The position numbers and the translations under genes are program-made. 55,389 nucleotides of DNA from assembly GCA_030840645.1 (NCBI GenBank), contig JAVEEC010000110.1, positions 1-55,389 of the forward strand, written 5' to 3'. A model generated the notes under the pieces. That model was not told the origin of the DNA, searched no databases, and saw only the letters and a list, made by a program, of their open reading frames with translations. Source of the DNA: Frankiaceae bacterium (GTDB lineage: Bacteria > Actinomycetota > Actinomycetes > BP-191). Positions 18,052 through 26,050 of this stretch are shown piece after piece (position 1 is the first letter of the stretch; the number at the start of each line of letters is the position of its first letter).

Positions 18052-19047
18052 GGTCCGGGCGTACGACGCGAGCGGGATCTCCCACGTGTGCCAGGTGTGT
18101 TCGAGCACGAAGCCGAGGCGGCGGTTGACGCGGAGCATGTGGTCGTTGGACGCGGCGTTCCACGTCTCGACCCGCCTGACGCCGGGCCGCTCGTCCAGGA
18201 CGCGGAGCAGGTTGACCGCCTTGAGCCAGAGGCCGAGGCCGTGCCCGCGGTGCGGGATGGTCACCGCGGTGTCCTCCTGCTGCACGACCTCCGGCCACTC
18301 GGGGGCGAGGACGAGCTGGGTGTACGCCGCCAGCTCGCCGGTCGCGACCTCGCGCGCGACGACGGTCCACATGTCCCAGCCGCGGCGTGCCGCCGTCTCC
18401 TCCCAGTCGCGGACCCGCGCGGGCGTGTAGACGGCGTCCTCCTCGGTGAGGTCGTCGCGCGGCGCGGTGTTCATGGTCGAGGCGAGGACGGTGTACGGCT
18501 CCAGCAGGTCGTCCGGGCACGGCCCGTCGATCGACAGCAGTTCGTACCCCGCGGGAACGGCGCCCGCGAGCGCCGCGAGGTCGGCCCGGTCCGGCCGGTC
18601 GAGGGCGGTGACGTTGTGCTGCTCGACCGAGCCGCGCGTGCCGCCGCGCGCGGCGAGCAGCGACTCGATCGGGCCGTCCGGCGCGGCGTTGACGACGACG
18701 TTGGTCCGGCCCTCGGCGACGAGCGCGGCGGCCGCGGGGACGAGCAGCGCATCGACCAGGCCGGCGTCGAACGACCGCAGGTCGTGGTCCAGGTACGCGC
18801 GGTCGCGGTTGTCCTCGGCCTCCTCCCACGACGCCTCGACGGCGCCGGCCACGGCGCCGCCAGAACGCGCCAGCCAGATCCGCCGGCGGCTCACGTCCCG
18901 GCTGACGCGGAGCTGGTTCAGGAGGTACGCGGGAGGGGGCGGGAACCCGTCCGGGTGGGTTCGTACCCGGGAGACCGCGAGGAGGTCGCAGTACGCGAGC
19001 GCCGTCGCCTCGTCGGCGGTATGCGGGTCGAACTCCTCGATCTCCAC
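18031..19047 (-). CDS. GNAT-type N-acetyltransferase, tandem domains
   Basis: A 338-residue protein made of two GNAT-like halves, as in mycothiol-synthase-like proteins. The second half has the acetyl-CoA loop in TIPHRGHGLGLWLKAVNLLR and the following RRVETWNAASNDHMLRVNRRLGF, a clear GNAT C-terminal pattern. The first half is degenerate (no clear Q/R-x-x-G-x-G/A). Substrate cannot be told. It converges with era and is divergent from the next gene. Confidence 0.8.
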   Translation of the reverse strand: MEIEEFDPHTADEATALAYCDLLAVSRVRTHPDGFPPPPAYLLNQLRVSRDVSRRRIWLARSGGAVAGAVEASWEEAEDNRDRAYLDHDLRSFDAGLVDALLVPAAAALVAEGRTNVVVNAAPDGPIESLLAARGGTRGSVEQHNVTALDRPDRADLAALAGAVPAGYELLSIDGPCPDDLLEPYTVLASTMNTAPRDDLTEEDAVYTPARVRDWEETAARRGWDMWTVVAREVATGELAAYTQLVLAPEWPEVVQQEDTAVTIPHRGHGLGLWLKAVNLLRVLDERPGVRRVETWNAASNDHMLRVNRRLGFVLEHTWHTWEIPLASYARTSEAQPA

Positions 19048-19109
19048 GGAGGCCGTTGTACGCCCCTAGGCGCGATGTCGCCACCGCAATTCCGCGATAC
19101 GGTCGGCTG

Positions 19110-19706
19110 GTGACGAACGGGGGAACGGAACAGCCCGGCGACGCCTATGGCGTCCTGCGCCTCGACATCGAGGGCGGTTGGACCGCGGCCGAGATGGGCG
19201 AGCTGTTCACGACGCTGCACAGCGCCTACCGCGCGGCCTGCGCGGCGCGCGTAATCCGGCCGGCGGTGCGGTTCGGCATCCTCCAGGTCGGTGTCGACGA
19301 CTACGTCGCGGGGCTGGTCCAGGGCGGCCGGGCCAGGTACGGCGACCTGCTGGTGCACTCGATGCGGCACGAGTCGCCGGGCTGGATCGGGCTGCTCGGC
19401 GCGCTGAACCCCCTCGGCACGATCGAGCGGACGTTCCTCGCGCGCGGCGAGCAGCGGCTCCAGCGCGACCGCGACCGCGCGGCCGAGGACCTGGCCCGCG
19501 AGGAGCTGCGGCTGCGGGAGGAGCGGCAGCGGATGACGTTCGTCCTGGGCATGGTGGACCGGCTGGAGACGCTGCCGCCGGACATCCGCGACGCCGTCCT
19601 GGGGCGGCTGGTCGGGATGTGGCCGCAGGACGGTCTCGAGCGGCTCGCGACGGACGCGCGCGTCACGGCGGTGGCCCTGCAGCCGGTGGTCGTCCCGGCG
19701 CGGTGA
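19110..19706 (+). CDS. Conserved hypothetical protein with helical charged segment
   Basis: 198 residues, not recognised. The N-terminal half ([20 protein letters not shown], then [12 protein letters not shown]) looks globular; residues about 110-150 form a highly charged helix ([19 protein letters not shown]...) that may be a coiled coil. No signal peptide or membrane span. The GTG start used here has no obvious ribosome binding site and sits 11 bases after a TACGGT-like -10 element, so the transcript may be leaderless; a longer N-terminus is less likely because it would read into the divergent promoter region. Confidence 0.6.
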   Translation: MTNGGTEQPGDAYGVLRLDIEGGWTAAEMGELFTTLHSAYRAACAARVIRPAVRFGILQVGVDDYVAGLVQGGRARYGDLLVHSMRHESPGWIGLLGALNPLGTIERTFLARGEQRLQRDRDRAAEDLAREELRLREERQRMTFVLGMVDRLETLPPDIRDAVLGRLVGMWPQDGLERLATDARVTAVALQPVVVPAR

Positions 19707-19710
19707 AGGA

Positions 19711-19730
19711 CCCGCGCCGGGCGGCGCGGG
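19711..19730 (+). terminator. GC hairpin between hypothetical gene and recO
   Basis: A perfect 8-base stem (CCCGCGCC with GGCGCGGG) and a 4-base loop lies 4 bases after the preceding stop and 13 before the recO start. It could be a weak terminator or an attenuating structure for recO; no T-run follows. Confidence 0.35.
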
Positions 19731-19743
19731 GGATGATGGCGCG

Positions 19744-20466
19744 GTGACGCTGTACCGCGACCAGGCCGTCGTGCTCCGTACCCAGAAGCTCGGCGAGGCC
19801 GACCGCATCGTGACGATGCTGTCGCGCCGCCACGGCAAGGTCAGGGCCGTCGCGAAGGGCGTGCGCAGGACCAAGAGCCGGTGGGGCGGGCGGCTCGAAC
19901 CCTTCGTCCACGTCGACGTGCAGAACTACCAGGGCCGCGAGCTCGATGTCGTGACGCAGGCGGAGATCGTGGACCCGTTCGCCGCGATGATGAACGACTA
20001 CGAGCGCTACACCGCGGGCACCGCGATGCTCGAAGCCACCGACCGGCTGACGGAGGAGCGCGAGCCGTCGCTGCGGATGTACCTGCTCCTCGTCGGCGGG
20101 CTGCGCTCGCTCGACGCGGGGGAGCACACGCCGTCACTGGTGCTCGACGCGTTCCTGCTCCGGGCGCTGGCGGTTAGCGGCTACGAGCCCGCGCTCGACT
20201 CCTGCGCGCGCTGCACGTCGCCGGGCCCGCACCGCTGGTTCGCGGTGCCCGCGGGCGGCGTCGTCTGCACGGCCTGCCACCCGCCCGGCAGCGTGACGCC
20301 CGGCGCGCCCGCGGTCGCGTTGCTCGGGGCGTTGCTCAACGGCGACTGGACCGGCGCCGACGGGACCGACGCGCGGACCCGGCGCGAGGCGAGCGGCCTG
20401 GTCTCCGCGTACGCCGAGTACCACCTGGACCGGCGGCTGCGTTCGCTGTCGATGGTCGAACGGTGA
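19744..20466 (+). CDS. recO: DNA repair protein RecO
   Basis: A 240-residue RecO, which loads RecA on SSB-coated DNA with RecR. The N-terminal OB fold begins [20 protein letters not shown] and continues [17 protein letters not shown]; the helical C-terminal part holds a zinc site CARC...CTAC (about residues 155-180). The GTG start overlaps nothing upstream but is followed by the canonical RecO N-terminus. Its stop overlaps the uppS start by 4 bases; recO-uppS adjacency is usual in actinobacteria. Confidence 0.94.
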   Translation: MTLYRDQAVVLRTQKLGEADRIVTMLSRRHGKVRAVAKGVRRTKSRWGGRLEPFVHVDVQNYQGRELDVVTQAEIVDPFAAMMNDYERYTAGTAMLEATDRLTEEREPSLRMYLLLVGGLRSLDAGEHTPSLVLDAFLLRALAVSGYEPALDSCARCTSPGPHRWFAVPAGGVVCTACHPPGSVTPGAPAVALLGALLNGDWTGADGTDARTRREASGLVSAYAEYHLDRRLRSLSMVER

Positions 20467-21236
20467 AGCCCCGCCCGCCCACGCCGCACCCCTCGGGCGC
20501 GACGCCGCCGCGCCTCGACGTCGTACCCCGGCACGTCGCCCTGGTCATGGACGGCAACGGCCGCTGGGCCAAGCAGCGCGGCCTGCCGCGGACCCGCGGC
20601 CACGAGGCCGGCGAGCACGCGCTCTTCGACTGCGTCGAGGGCGCCATCGAGGTCGGCGTGCAGTGGCTGTCCGCGTACGCGTTCTCCACGGAGAACTGGA
20701 AGCGCTCCCCCGAGGAGGTGCGCTTCCTGATGGGCTTCAACGAGAACGTCCTCGTCCGCCGCCGCGACGAGATGCACGCGCTCGGCGTGCGCGTCCGCTG
20801 GGCCGGGCGGCGCGAACGCCTGTGGCCCAAGGTGATCCGCCGCCTCGAAGAGGCCGAGGAGCTGACGCGCGGCAACAAAACGCTGACGTTGACGATGTGC
20901 GTTAACTACGGCGGCCGGGCCGAGATCGTGGACGCCGTACGCCGCATCGCCCGCGACGCAGTCGACGGCCGGCTCAAGCCCGAGCGAGTCAGTGAGAAGT
21001 CGCTCGCGCGGTACCTGGACGAGCCGGAGATGCCGGACGTCGACCTGTTCGTGCGGACGTCGGGGGAGCAGCGCACCAGCAACTTCCTGCTCTGGCAGAG
21101 CGCGTACGCGGAGCTGGCGTTCGTGGACACGCTCTGGCCCGACTTCGACCGCCGGCATCTCTGGCGGGCGATCGAGGAGTACGCCCGCCGCGACCGCCGC
21201 TACGGCGCCGCCGAGCCGAACGAGACGAGCGCATGA
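20463..21236 (+). CDS. uppS: Isoprenyl (decaprenyl/undecaprenyl) diphosphate synthase
   Basis: A 257-residue cis-prenyltransferase that makes the polyprenyl diphosphate lipid carrier for cell-wall synthesis. The catalytic Asp is in [13 protein letters not shown]; further motifs are [41 protein letters not shown] and [12 protein letters not shown]. The first 20 residues are a Pro-rich extension before the conserved domain. Product chain length cannot be read from sequence. Four-base overlaps tie it to recO upstream and the VOC gene downstream. Confidence 0.95.
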   Translation: MKPRPPTPHPSGATPPRLDVVPRHVALVMDGNGRWAKQRGLPRTRGHEAGEHALFDCVEGAIEVGVQWLSAYAFSTENWKRSPEEVRFLMGFNENVLVRRRDEMHALGVRVRWAGRRERLWPKVIRRLEEAEELTRGNKTLTLTMCVNYGGRAEIVDAVRRIARDAVDGRLKPERVSEKSLARYLDEPEMPDVDLFVRTSGEQRTSNFLLWQSAYAELAFVDTLWPDFDRRHLWRAIEEYARRDRRYGAAEPNETSA

Positions 21237-21598
21237 CCAGGCTCCAGCACGTGAACGTCGTCGTCCCGCCGGGCGCCACCGAGACCGTGGCGGCGTTCTA
21301 CGAGAACGTCCTCGGCCTGCGCCGCATCCCCAAGCCCGCCGCGCTCGACCCGGCCGGCGCGTGGTTCGACATCGACGGGTACGCGCAGGTCCACCTCTCC
21401 GAGCGCGCCGGCGAGCCGCACCCCGACAGCCACTGCGGTCTCGTCGTGGACGACCTCGACGCCACGCTGGAGGCGTTGCGCCGCAACGGTTCCCCGTGGA
21501 CCGAGCAGGAGGACGTGTTCGGCGGGCGGCGCGGCTTCACCCGCGACCCCGCGGGCAACCGGGTCGAGCTGCTCGAACGTTCGGGATCGCTCGCGTAG
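21233..21598 (+). CDS. VOC/glyoxalase-superfamily protein
   Basis: A 121-residue single-domain vicinal-oxygen-chelate protein. [56 protein letters not shown] and [14 protein letters not shown] follow the paired beta-alpha-beta-beta-beta pattern; potential metal ligands are His in LQHVN, His in HCGLV and Glu in VELLE. Substrate is unknown. It is coupled to uppS by ATGA and ends at a strong hairpin. Confidence 0.85.
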   Translation: MTRLQHVNVVVPPGATETVAAFYENVLGLRRIPKPAALDPAGAWFDIDGYAQVHLSERAGEPHPDSHCGLVVDDLDATLEALRRNGSPWTEQEDVFGGRRGFTRDPAGNRVELLERSGSLA

Positions 21599-21601
21599 CC
21601 A

Positions 21602-21645
21602 GGTGTGCGGGCTCCGCGTCACGGGTGACGCGAGGGCCGCACACC
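21602..21645 (+). terminator. Two-tier bidirectional hairpin terminator
   Basis: An outer 9-base stem (GGTGTGCGG with CCGCACACC) and an inner 8-base stem (CGCGTCAC with GTGACGCG, 2-base loop) lie between the VOC gene and the convergent DUF6703 gene, serving both directions. Confidence 0.8.
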
Positions 21646-21660
21646 GGAGGCGCACCGCCG

Positions 21661-22023
21661 CTAGGCGGCGAACCGCGTCAGCGCGTACCCGAGCACCAGC
21701 GCGATGACGACGCAGCGCACGGCGCGGCCGACGGCCGGGACCCGGCCCCAGCTCAGGAACACCAGCCAGGCCAGCAGCGCCCCGACGACCAGCAGTGCGA
21801 CGCCGCTGACGACCGGCGGCGCGAGCAGGCCCGCGGCGACGAGCAGGACGACGACCAGCCCGGGCAGGGCTCGGGGCAGGTGGCTGAGGAACACGATCAC
21901 GGTCGCGCTGCGCCGTTCGACGGCGGCACGCAACGGTGACGCGTCCGGCGTCAGGAACGGCGCCGTCGGGTCGACTCGCCGTGCCCGCTGCCTGGCCGGC
22001 GTCGGTCCCTTGCGCTTCGCCAC
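21661..22023 (-). CDS. DUF6703-type small membrane protein
   Basis: A 120-residue protein with a basic N-terminus (AKRKGPTPARQRARR) and three hydrophobic segments (about residues 50-70, 72-92 and 103-118), with LAWLVFLSWGRV between the last two. This matches the small actinobacterial DUF6703 pattern, function unknown. The start is a GTG; longer in-frame starts would extend into the divergent gene. It is divergent from the ABM-domain gene, the two starts being 70 bases apart. Confidence 0.7.
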   Translation of the reverse strand: MAKRKGPTPARQRARRVDPTAPFLTPDASPLRAAVERRSATVIVFLSHLPRALPGLVVVLLVAAGLLAPPVVSGVALLVVGALLAWLVFLSWGRVPAVGRAVRCVVIALVLGYALTRFAA

Positions 22024-22093
22024 GCCTGCTCCCTCCTCGCGGATCGGTAGCGTGGCACCCCAGCCGCGTACCGGCCAAACCCGGAGGACCGCA

Positions 22094-22447
22094 GTGCTCG
22101 TCGTGACGAGGTTCGTCGTGGAGCCCGCAGAGGAGAACGCGTTCCGCAACGACGCCACGGCCGCGCTGCGCGCGCTGGCCGAACGACCCGGCTGGCACGG
22201 CGGGCGGCTGGCCCGCGCGACCGACGACGGCCGGGCCTGGCTGCTGCTCACCGAGTGGGCGAGCGTCGGCGCGTACCGGCGCGCGCTCTCCGGGTGGGAC
22301 GTGAAGATGCACGCGACGCCGCTGCTCGCCCGAGCCGTCGCCGAGCCGAGCGCGTACGAGGTCCTGGACGAGGGCGCGACCGGCGACCGCGCGCCCGACG
22401 CCGACACGGCCGGGCCGGGACAGCGCCCAGGGCCTGCGCCCGGCTGA
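22094..22447 (+). CDS. Antibiotic biosynthesis monooxygenase (ABM) domain protein
   Basis: A 117-residue ferredoxin-like ABM-domain protein. The core LVVTRFVVEPAEENAFRNDA, then WHGGRLARATDDGRAWLLLTEWASVGAYRRAL follows the fold; the last 30 residues are a disordered acidic/Pro tail. The GTG is preceded by GGAGG with a 6-base spacer, which fixes the start. Members are heme-degrading, quinol-oxidising or of unknown role; nothing here picks one. Confidence 0.75.
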   Translation: MLVVTRFVVEPAEENAFRNDATAALRALAERPGWHGGRLARATDDGRAWLLLTEWASVGAYRRALSGWDVKMHATPLLARAVAEPSAYEVLDEGATGDRAPDADTAGPGQRPGPAPG

Positions 22448-22465
22448 GCGCACTACGCTGCGGGC

Positions 22466-23050
22466 GTGGCAGGCAGCCGGCGCCTCGGCGGGCTCGCCGC
22501 CGGCCTGGTCCTCGCCGGCGGGCTCGTCTCGCACGCGCTGGACGAGGAGGGGCTGCTCCCCGGCGTACGGGAGAGCGCGCGAATCCGCGAGTACGCCGAC
22601 AGAGGTGCCCCCCGGCTGCTCCTCCTGCTCGGCTGCGTCGCCGTGTCCGCCCTCACCGGCTACGTCGCCGCCCGGGTCGACCGCAGGCGCCGCGGCATCG
22701 CGCCGGTCACCCTCGTCGTCCTCGTCGTCGCGGGCCAGGCGGTGCAGTTCGCCGCGTTCGAGGTCCTCGCGCGCCTCGCCGCCGGCCTCGACGTCGCGGA
22801 GGTGTTCGTGGAGCCAGCGTTCGCGACGGGGGTGCTGGTCCAGACACTGATCGGGGCGGCGTTCGTCCTGCTGCTGCTGACGACCGGCCGCCGCCTGCTC
22901 GCGCTGGCCGCCCCGCCCGGGCTGCCCGCGCAGCCGGACAGGCCGCCGTACATCACCCGCCCCGCCGCCCGCGCGCGAACGCGCCGGCCCGAGTCGCTAC
23001 CGTGGGGCCGCGCGCCGCCCGCCGGCGCCGCCCCCCGTCCCGCACGCTGA
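22466..23050 (+). CDS. Small polytopic membrane protein
   Basis: 194 residues, not assigned to a named family. Four hydrophobic segments (about 8-22, 49-68, 77-99 and 115-135) and a cytoplasmic Arg/Pro-rich tail of about 50 residues. No conserved polar motif stands out. The GTG start lies 18 bases after the ABM gene stop, same strand; a lipoprotein gene follows after 16 bases, so the three may be one transcript. Confidence 0.6.
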   Translation: MAGSRRLGGLAAGLVLAGGLVSHALDEEGLLPGVRESARIREYADRGAPRLLLLLGCVAVSALTGYVAARVDRRRRGIAPVTLVVLVVAGQAVQFAAFEVLARLAAGLDVAEVFVEPAFATGVLVQTLIGAAFVLLLLTTGRRLLALAAPPGLPAQPDRPPYITRPAARARTRRPESLPWGRAPPAGAAPRPAR

Positions 23051-23066
23051 ACCGGAAGGACAACCC

Positions 23067-23504
23067 ATGCATATCCGTCGGCTCCTGGCCGTGGCAGCAG
23101 TACCTCTGCTGCTCGCGTCCGTCGGCTGCTCGGACAAGGACGAAGAGAAGAACAAGGAGGCCGCGGGCAAGTCGTGCGACGGGATACTCAAGCCCGCCGA
23201 CGCGGCCGCGGCCCTGCCCAGCACGATCCCCGCGGGGATCACGGGCGCGACGTTCTACGAGGTGCAGACGGCGGGCGCGACCAAGCGCTACTTCGCCTAC
23301 GTCTCCGGAACGGACCTGGTCAAGACGAGGGACGACATCAAGGCGGCGTACGAGACCGCCAAGATCGAGATCACCGGCACCGACCAGGAAGAGGGCGCCG
23401 AGGCCGACATGGAGTTCAAGGTCGGCAACGACGAGGGCAGCGTCCAGGTGATCCCGCTCTGCCAGGGGACGCTGCGGGTCCGCTACCGCGTCGGCCCGAA
23501 GTAG
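23067..23504 (+). CDS. Small secreted lipoprotein
   Basis: A 145-residue lipoprotein. Signal peptide MHIRRLLAVAAVPLLLASVGC with lipobox LASVGC gives lipidation at Cys21; the mature part starts SDKDEEKNKEAAGKSCDG and has a paired Cys near the C-terminus (LCQGTLRV), probably one disulfide. GGAAGG precedes the ATG. The mature domain (about 115 residues) has no recognised family. It ends at a strong hairpin. Confidence 0.75.
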   Translation: MHIRRLLAVAAVPLLLASVGCSDKDEEKNKEAAGKSCDGILKPADAAAALPSTIPAGITGATFYEVQTAGATKRYFAYVSGTDLVKTRDDIKAAYETAKIEITGTDQEEGAEADMEFKVGNDEGSVQVIPLCQGTLRVRYRVGPK

Positions 23505-23513
23505 CGCGCGCGG

Positions 23514-23550
23514 CGGCCGGCGGTCCCCCTCCACGGGAGGTCGCCGGCCG
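23514..23550 (+). terminator. Bidirectional hairpin terminator
   Basis: A perfect 9-base stem (CGGCCGGCG with CGCCGGCCG) encloses a 19-base loop that itself pairs CCTCC with GGAGG. It lies between the lipoprotein gene and the convergent peroxiredoxin gene. Confidence 0.8.
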
Positions 23551-23558
23551 TTCGTGCC

Positions 23559-24029
23559 CTAGGACGCGGGCGCGAGGTCGCGCAGCACGCCGGCGATGGT
23601 GCCGGCGTCCTGGAACGACAGGCCCAGCGTCGACACGTGCCGCCAGCGAACGACGCCGTCGGCGTCGAGGACGAACACCGCGCGCTTGATGCCCAGCGGC
23701 CCGGTCACGCCGTAGAGCCGGGCGACGGTCTTGTCGGGGTCCGCGAGCAGCGGGAACGTCAGGCCGCGCCTGGCCGCGAAGCGCTCGTGCGAGTCGAGGT
23801 TCTGCGGCGAGATGCCGAGGACCAGCGCGTCGAACTCCGCGAACCGGCCGAGGTCGTCCTGGTAGGAGCAGAGCTGCTTGGTGCAGACGGGCGTCTCGTC
23901 GCCCGGGTAGAACGCCAGCACGACCGGCCGCCCGCGCAGGGCGGAGAGGACGTACGCCGCCCGGCCGTCCGGCGACGTGCCGTCGAGGACGAAGTCGGGG
24001 GCCGCGGTACCGATCTCGGGGCTCGCCAT
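23559..24029 (-). CDS. bcp: Thiol peroxidase, Bcp/PrxQ type
   Basis: A 156-residue peroxiredoxin that reduces peroxides with thioredoxin. GTAAPDFVLDG and VVLAFYPGDETPVCTKQLC hold the peroxidatic Cys (VCTKQLC; the second Cys five residues on is the resolving Cys of the PrxQ type). LLADPDKTVARLYGV and GIKRAVFVLDADGVVRW complete the thioredoxin fold. Divergent from glyS with 41 bases between starts. Confidence 0.92.
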   Translation of the reverse strand: MASPEIGTAAPDFVLDGTSPDGRAAYVLSALRGRPVVLAFYPGDETPVCTKQLCSYQDDLGRFAEFDALVLGISPQNLDSHERFAARRGLTFPLLADPDKTVARLYGVTGPLGIKRAVFVLDADGVVRWRHVSTLGLSFQDAGTIAGVLRDLAPAS

Positions 24030-24070
24030 GAGTTCTGCTTCGCCGCGGGCGGCGGATACCCTCCACGGTC

Positions 24071-25450
24071 ATGGCCGCAGACCGCATGGACAACCTCGTC
24101 AGCCTCGCCAAGCGCCGCGGGTTCGCGTACCCGGGCTCGGAGATCTACGGCGGCCTGCGAGCGTCGTGGGACTACGGCCCGCTCGGCGTCGAGCTGAAGA
24201 ACAACATCAAGAAGCACTGGTGGCGCTCGATGGTGCAGTGCCGCGACGACGTCGTCGGCCTCGACTCGACCATCATCCTGGCGCCGCAGGTCTGGGAGAC
24301 CTCCGGTCACGTCACCGGGTTCTCCGACCCGCTGACCGAGTGCACGTCCTGCCACACGCGGCACCGCGCGGACCACCTCGAGGAGCAGTACGAGGCCAAG
24401 CACGGCTCGCCGCCCGCGAGCCTGCGCGACGTCAACTGCCCGAACTGCGGCACCAAGGGCCAGTTCACCGAGCCGCGGATGTTCAACGGGATGATGAAGT
24501 CGTTCATCGGCCCGGTCGAGGACTCCGGCGCGCAGGTCTGGCTGCGGCCCGAGACGGCGCAGGGCATCTTCATCAACTACCTCAACGTGCAGCAGTCGGC
24601 GCGGCGGAAGCCGCCGTTCGGCATCGCGCAGATCGGCAAGTCGTTCCGCAACGAGATCACGCCGGGCAACTTCATCTTCCGCACCCGCGAGTTCGAGCAG
24701 ATGGAGATGGAGTACTTCGTGCCGCCCGGCGAGGGCGAGCGCTGGTTCGAGTACTGGAAGAACGAGCGGATGCGCTGGTTCACCGACCTCGGCATCACGG
24801 CGGAGAACCTTCGCTTCTACGAGCACCCGAAGGACAAGCTCGCGCACTACTCGCGCGGCACGTTCGACATCGAGTACCGGTTCGCGTTCCCGCGCGCGGA
24901 GTGGGCCGAGCTGGAGGGCGTGGCGTACCGCGGGGACTTCGACCTCACGTCGCACTCGAAGGCCAGCGGCGTCGACCTCTCGTACTTCGAGCAGGAGTCC
25001 GGCGAACGCTACGTCCCGCACGTCGTCGAGCCGGCCCTCGGCGTCGACAGGACCGCGCTCGTGGTCCTGCTCGACGGCCTCACCGAGGACGAGGCGCCGA
25101 CCGGCAAGGGCACCGTCGAGAAGCGCACGCTGCTCAAGATCGACAAGCGGCTCGCGCCGGTGAAGGCCGCGGTCCTGCCGCTGTCGCGCAACGAGCGCCT
25201 CTCGCCGATGGCGCGCGAGCTGGCGCAGACGCTGCGCGAGCGCTGGAACGTCGAGTTCGACGACGCCGGCGCCATCGGCCGCCGCTACCGGCGGCAGGAC
25301 GAGATCGGCACGCCGTTCTGCGTCACGGTCGACTTCGAGTCGTTGGACGACAACGCCGTCACCGTCCGCGAGCGCGACTCCATGACCCAGGAGCGGGTCG
25401 CGCTCGCCGAGGTCGAGTCGTACCTCGGCGCCGCCCTGCCGCTCTGCTGA
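24071..25450 (+). CDS. glyS: Glycine--tRNA ligase (alpha2 type)
   Basis: A 459-residue class II aminoacyl-tRNA synthetase of the single-chain homodimer type found in actinobacteria. Motif 1 region [11 protein letters not shown] and DYGPLG; a zinc-like insertion with CTSC and CPNC pairs (about residues 93-140); motif 2 around [21 protein letters not shown]; motif 3 in [17 protein letters not shown]-terminal anticodon-binding domain from about residue 355. No T-box fits in the 41-base leader, and the transcript may be nearly leaderless (GATACC-type -10 about 19 bases upstream). Confidence 0.97.
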   Translation: MAADRMDNLVSLAKRRGFAYPGSEIYGGLRASWDYGPLGVELKNNIKKHWWRSMVQCRDDVVGLDSTIILAPQVWETSGHVTGFSDPLTECTSCHTRHRADHLEEQYEAKHGSPPASLRDVNCPNCGTKGQFTEPRMFNGMMKSFIGPVEDSGAQVWLRPETAQGIFINYLNVQQSARRKPPFGIAQIGKSFRNEITPGNFIFRTREFEQMEMEYFVPPGEGERWFEYWKNERMRWFTDLGITAENLRFYEHPKDKLAHYSRGTFDIEYRFAFPRAEWAELEGVAYRGDFDLTSHSKASGVDLSYFEQESGERYVPHVVEPALGVDRTALVVLLDGLTEDEAPTGKGTVEKRTLLKIDKRLAPVKAAVLPLSRNERLSPMARELAQTLRERWNVEFDDAGAIGRRYRRQDEIGTPFCVTVDFESLDDNAVTVRERDSMTQERVALAEVESYLGAALPLC

Positions 25451-25456
25451 GCGCGC

Positions 25457-25687
25457 CTACTGGGTGCAGAGGAAGATCGAGTCGTAGCTCGGCAGGCCGC
25501 GGATGCCCTTGTCGGCGAGGGTCGCGCGCTGCTCCTCGTACCAGCGGCCGTTGTCCATGCAGCCGTTGGCGCAGCCGGAGCCGCCGGTGTCGAAGACCTG
25601 CGGGTCGCACTGCGCGGACGCGGGCGCGAGGGGCGCGAGCGCGGCGAGGCCGGCCACGAGGCCGGCGAGGGCGAGCGTGGTACGCAT
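25457..25687 (-). CDS. Small secreted Cys-rich protein
   Basis: 76 residues with a signal peptide (MRTTLALAGLVAGLAALAPL, cleavage after ASA) and a 51-residue mature part with five Cys in CDPQ...SGCANGCMDNGRWYEEQ...FLCTQ. Not recognised. It shares layout with the 69-residue gene just upstream on the same strand: signal peptide ending ASA, Cys-x-P shortly after cleavage, C-x-N-x-C in the middle and a Cys three residues from the end. The pair is convergent with glyS. Confidence 0.65.
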   Translation of the reverse strand: MRTTLALAGLVAGLAALAPLAPASAQCDPQVFDTGGSGCANGCMDNGRWYEEQRATLADKGIRGLPSYDSIFLCTQ

Positions 25688-25711
25688 CGTTGTCCTCCGT
25701 AGGGTGAGGGG

Positions 25712-25921
25712 TTACGCCTGGCACTCGGCGACGAGCGCCGGCAGCCGGTCGTGCGTGGCGTGGTTGACCGAGTCGTAGACGCCCGGCACGAGGTAGCAGG
25801 GGTTGCTGCACCGTCCCAGCAGCCTGGACGTCAGCGGCTCGCAGACCGCGGAGGCCGGCGCGGCGGGCAGCGCGAGAGCGACGGTGGCGGCGAGGACGGC
25901 GAGGGCGAAGGGCTTGCGCAT
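25712..25921 (-). CDS. Small secreted Cys-containing protein
   Basis: 69 residues; signal peptide MRKPFALAVLAATVALAL cleaved near ASA, then a 44-residue mature part VCEPLTSRLLGRCSNPCYLV...AECQA with four Cys. The first ATG after a GGAGCC-type region is used because longer frames run antisense through ppdK. It lies 24 bases upstream of the related small secreted gene, probably one transcript, and is divergent from ppdK. Function unknown; possibly an exported peptide or small inhibitor. Confidence 0.6.
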   Translation of the reverse strand: MRKPFALAVLAATVALALPAAPASAVCEPLTSRLLGRCSNPCYLVPGVYDSVNHATHDRLPALVAECQA

Positions 25922-26050
25922 GGCGGCTCCTGAGGGGGAGGTAGGGCGGGGCGATGCCGGGCAGAGTAGGGCATACCGGGCCGGCCCCGCCAGGGGCGCG
26001 CCCGGGAGATAGCCTCGTACCGAGCCCGTCCACCGCGAAGGAGTGCCCCC

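Noticed and set aside
24030-24070. Glycine riboswitch or T-box before glyS
   Set aside because: Only 41 bases separate the divergent starts, too few for either.
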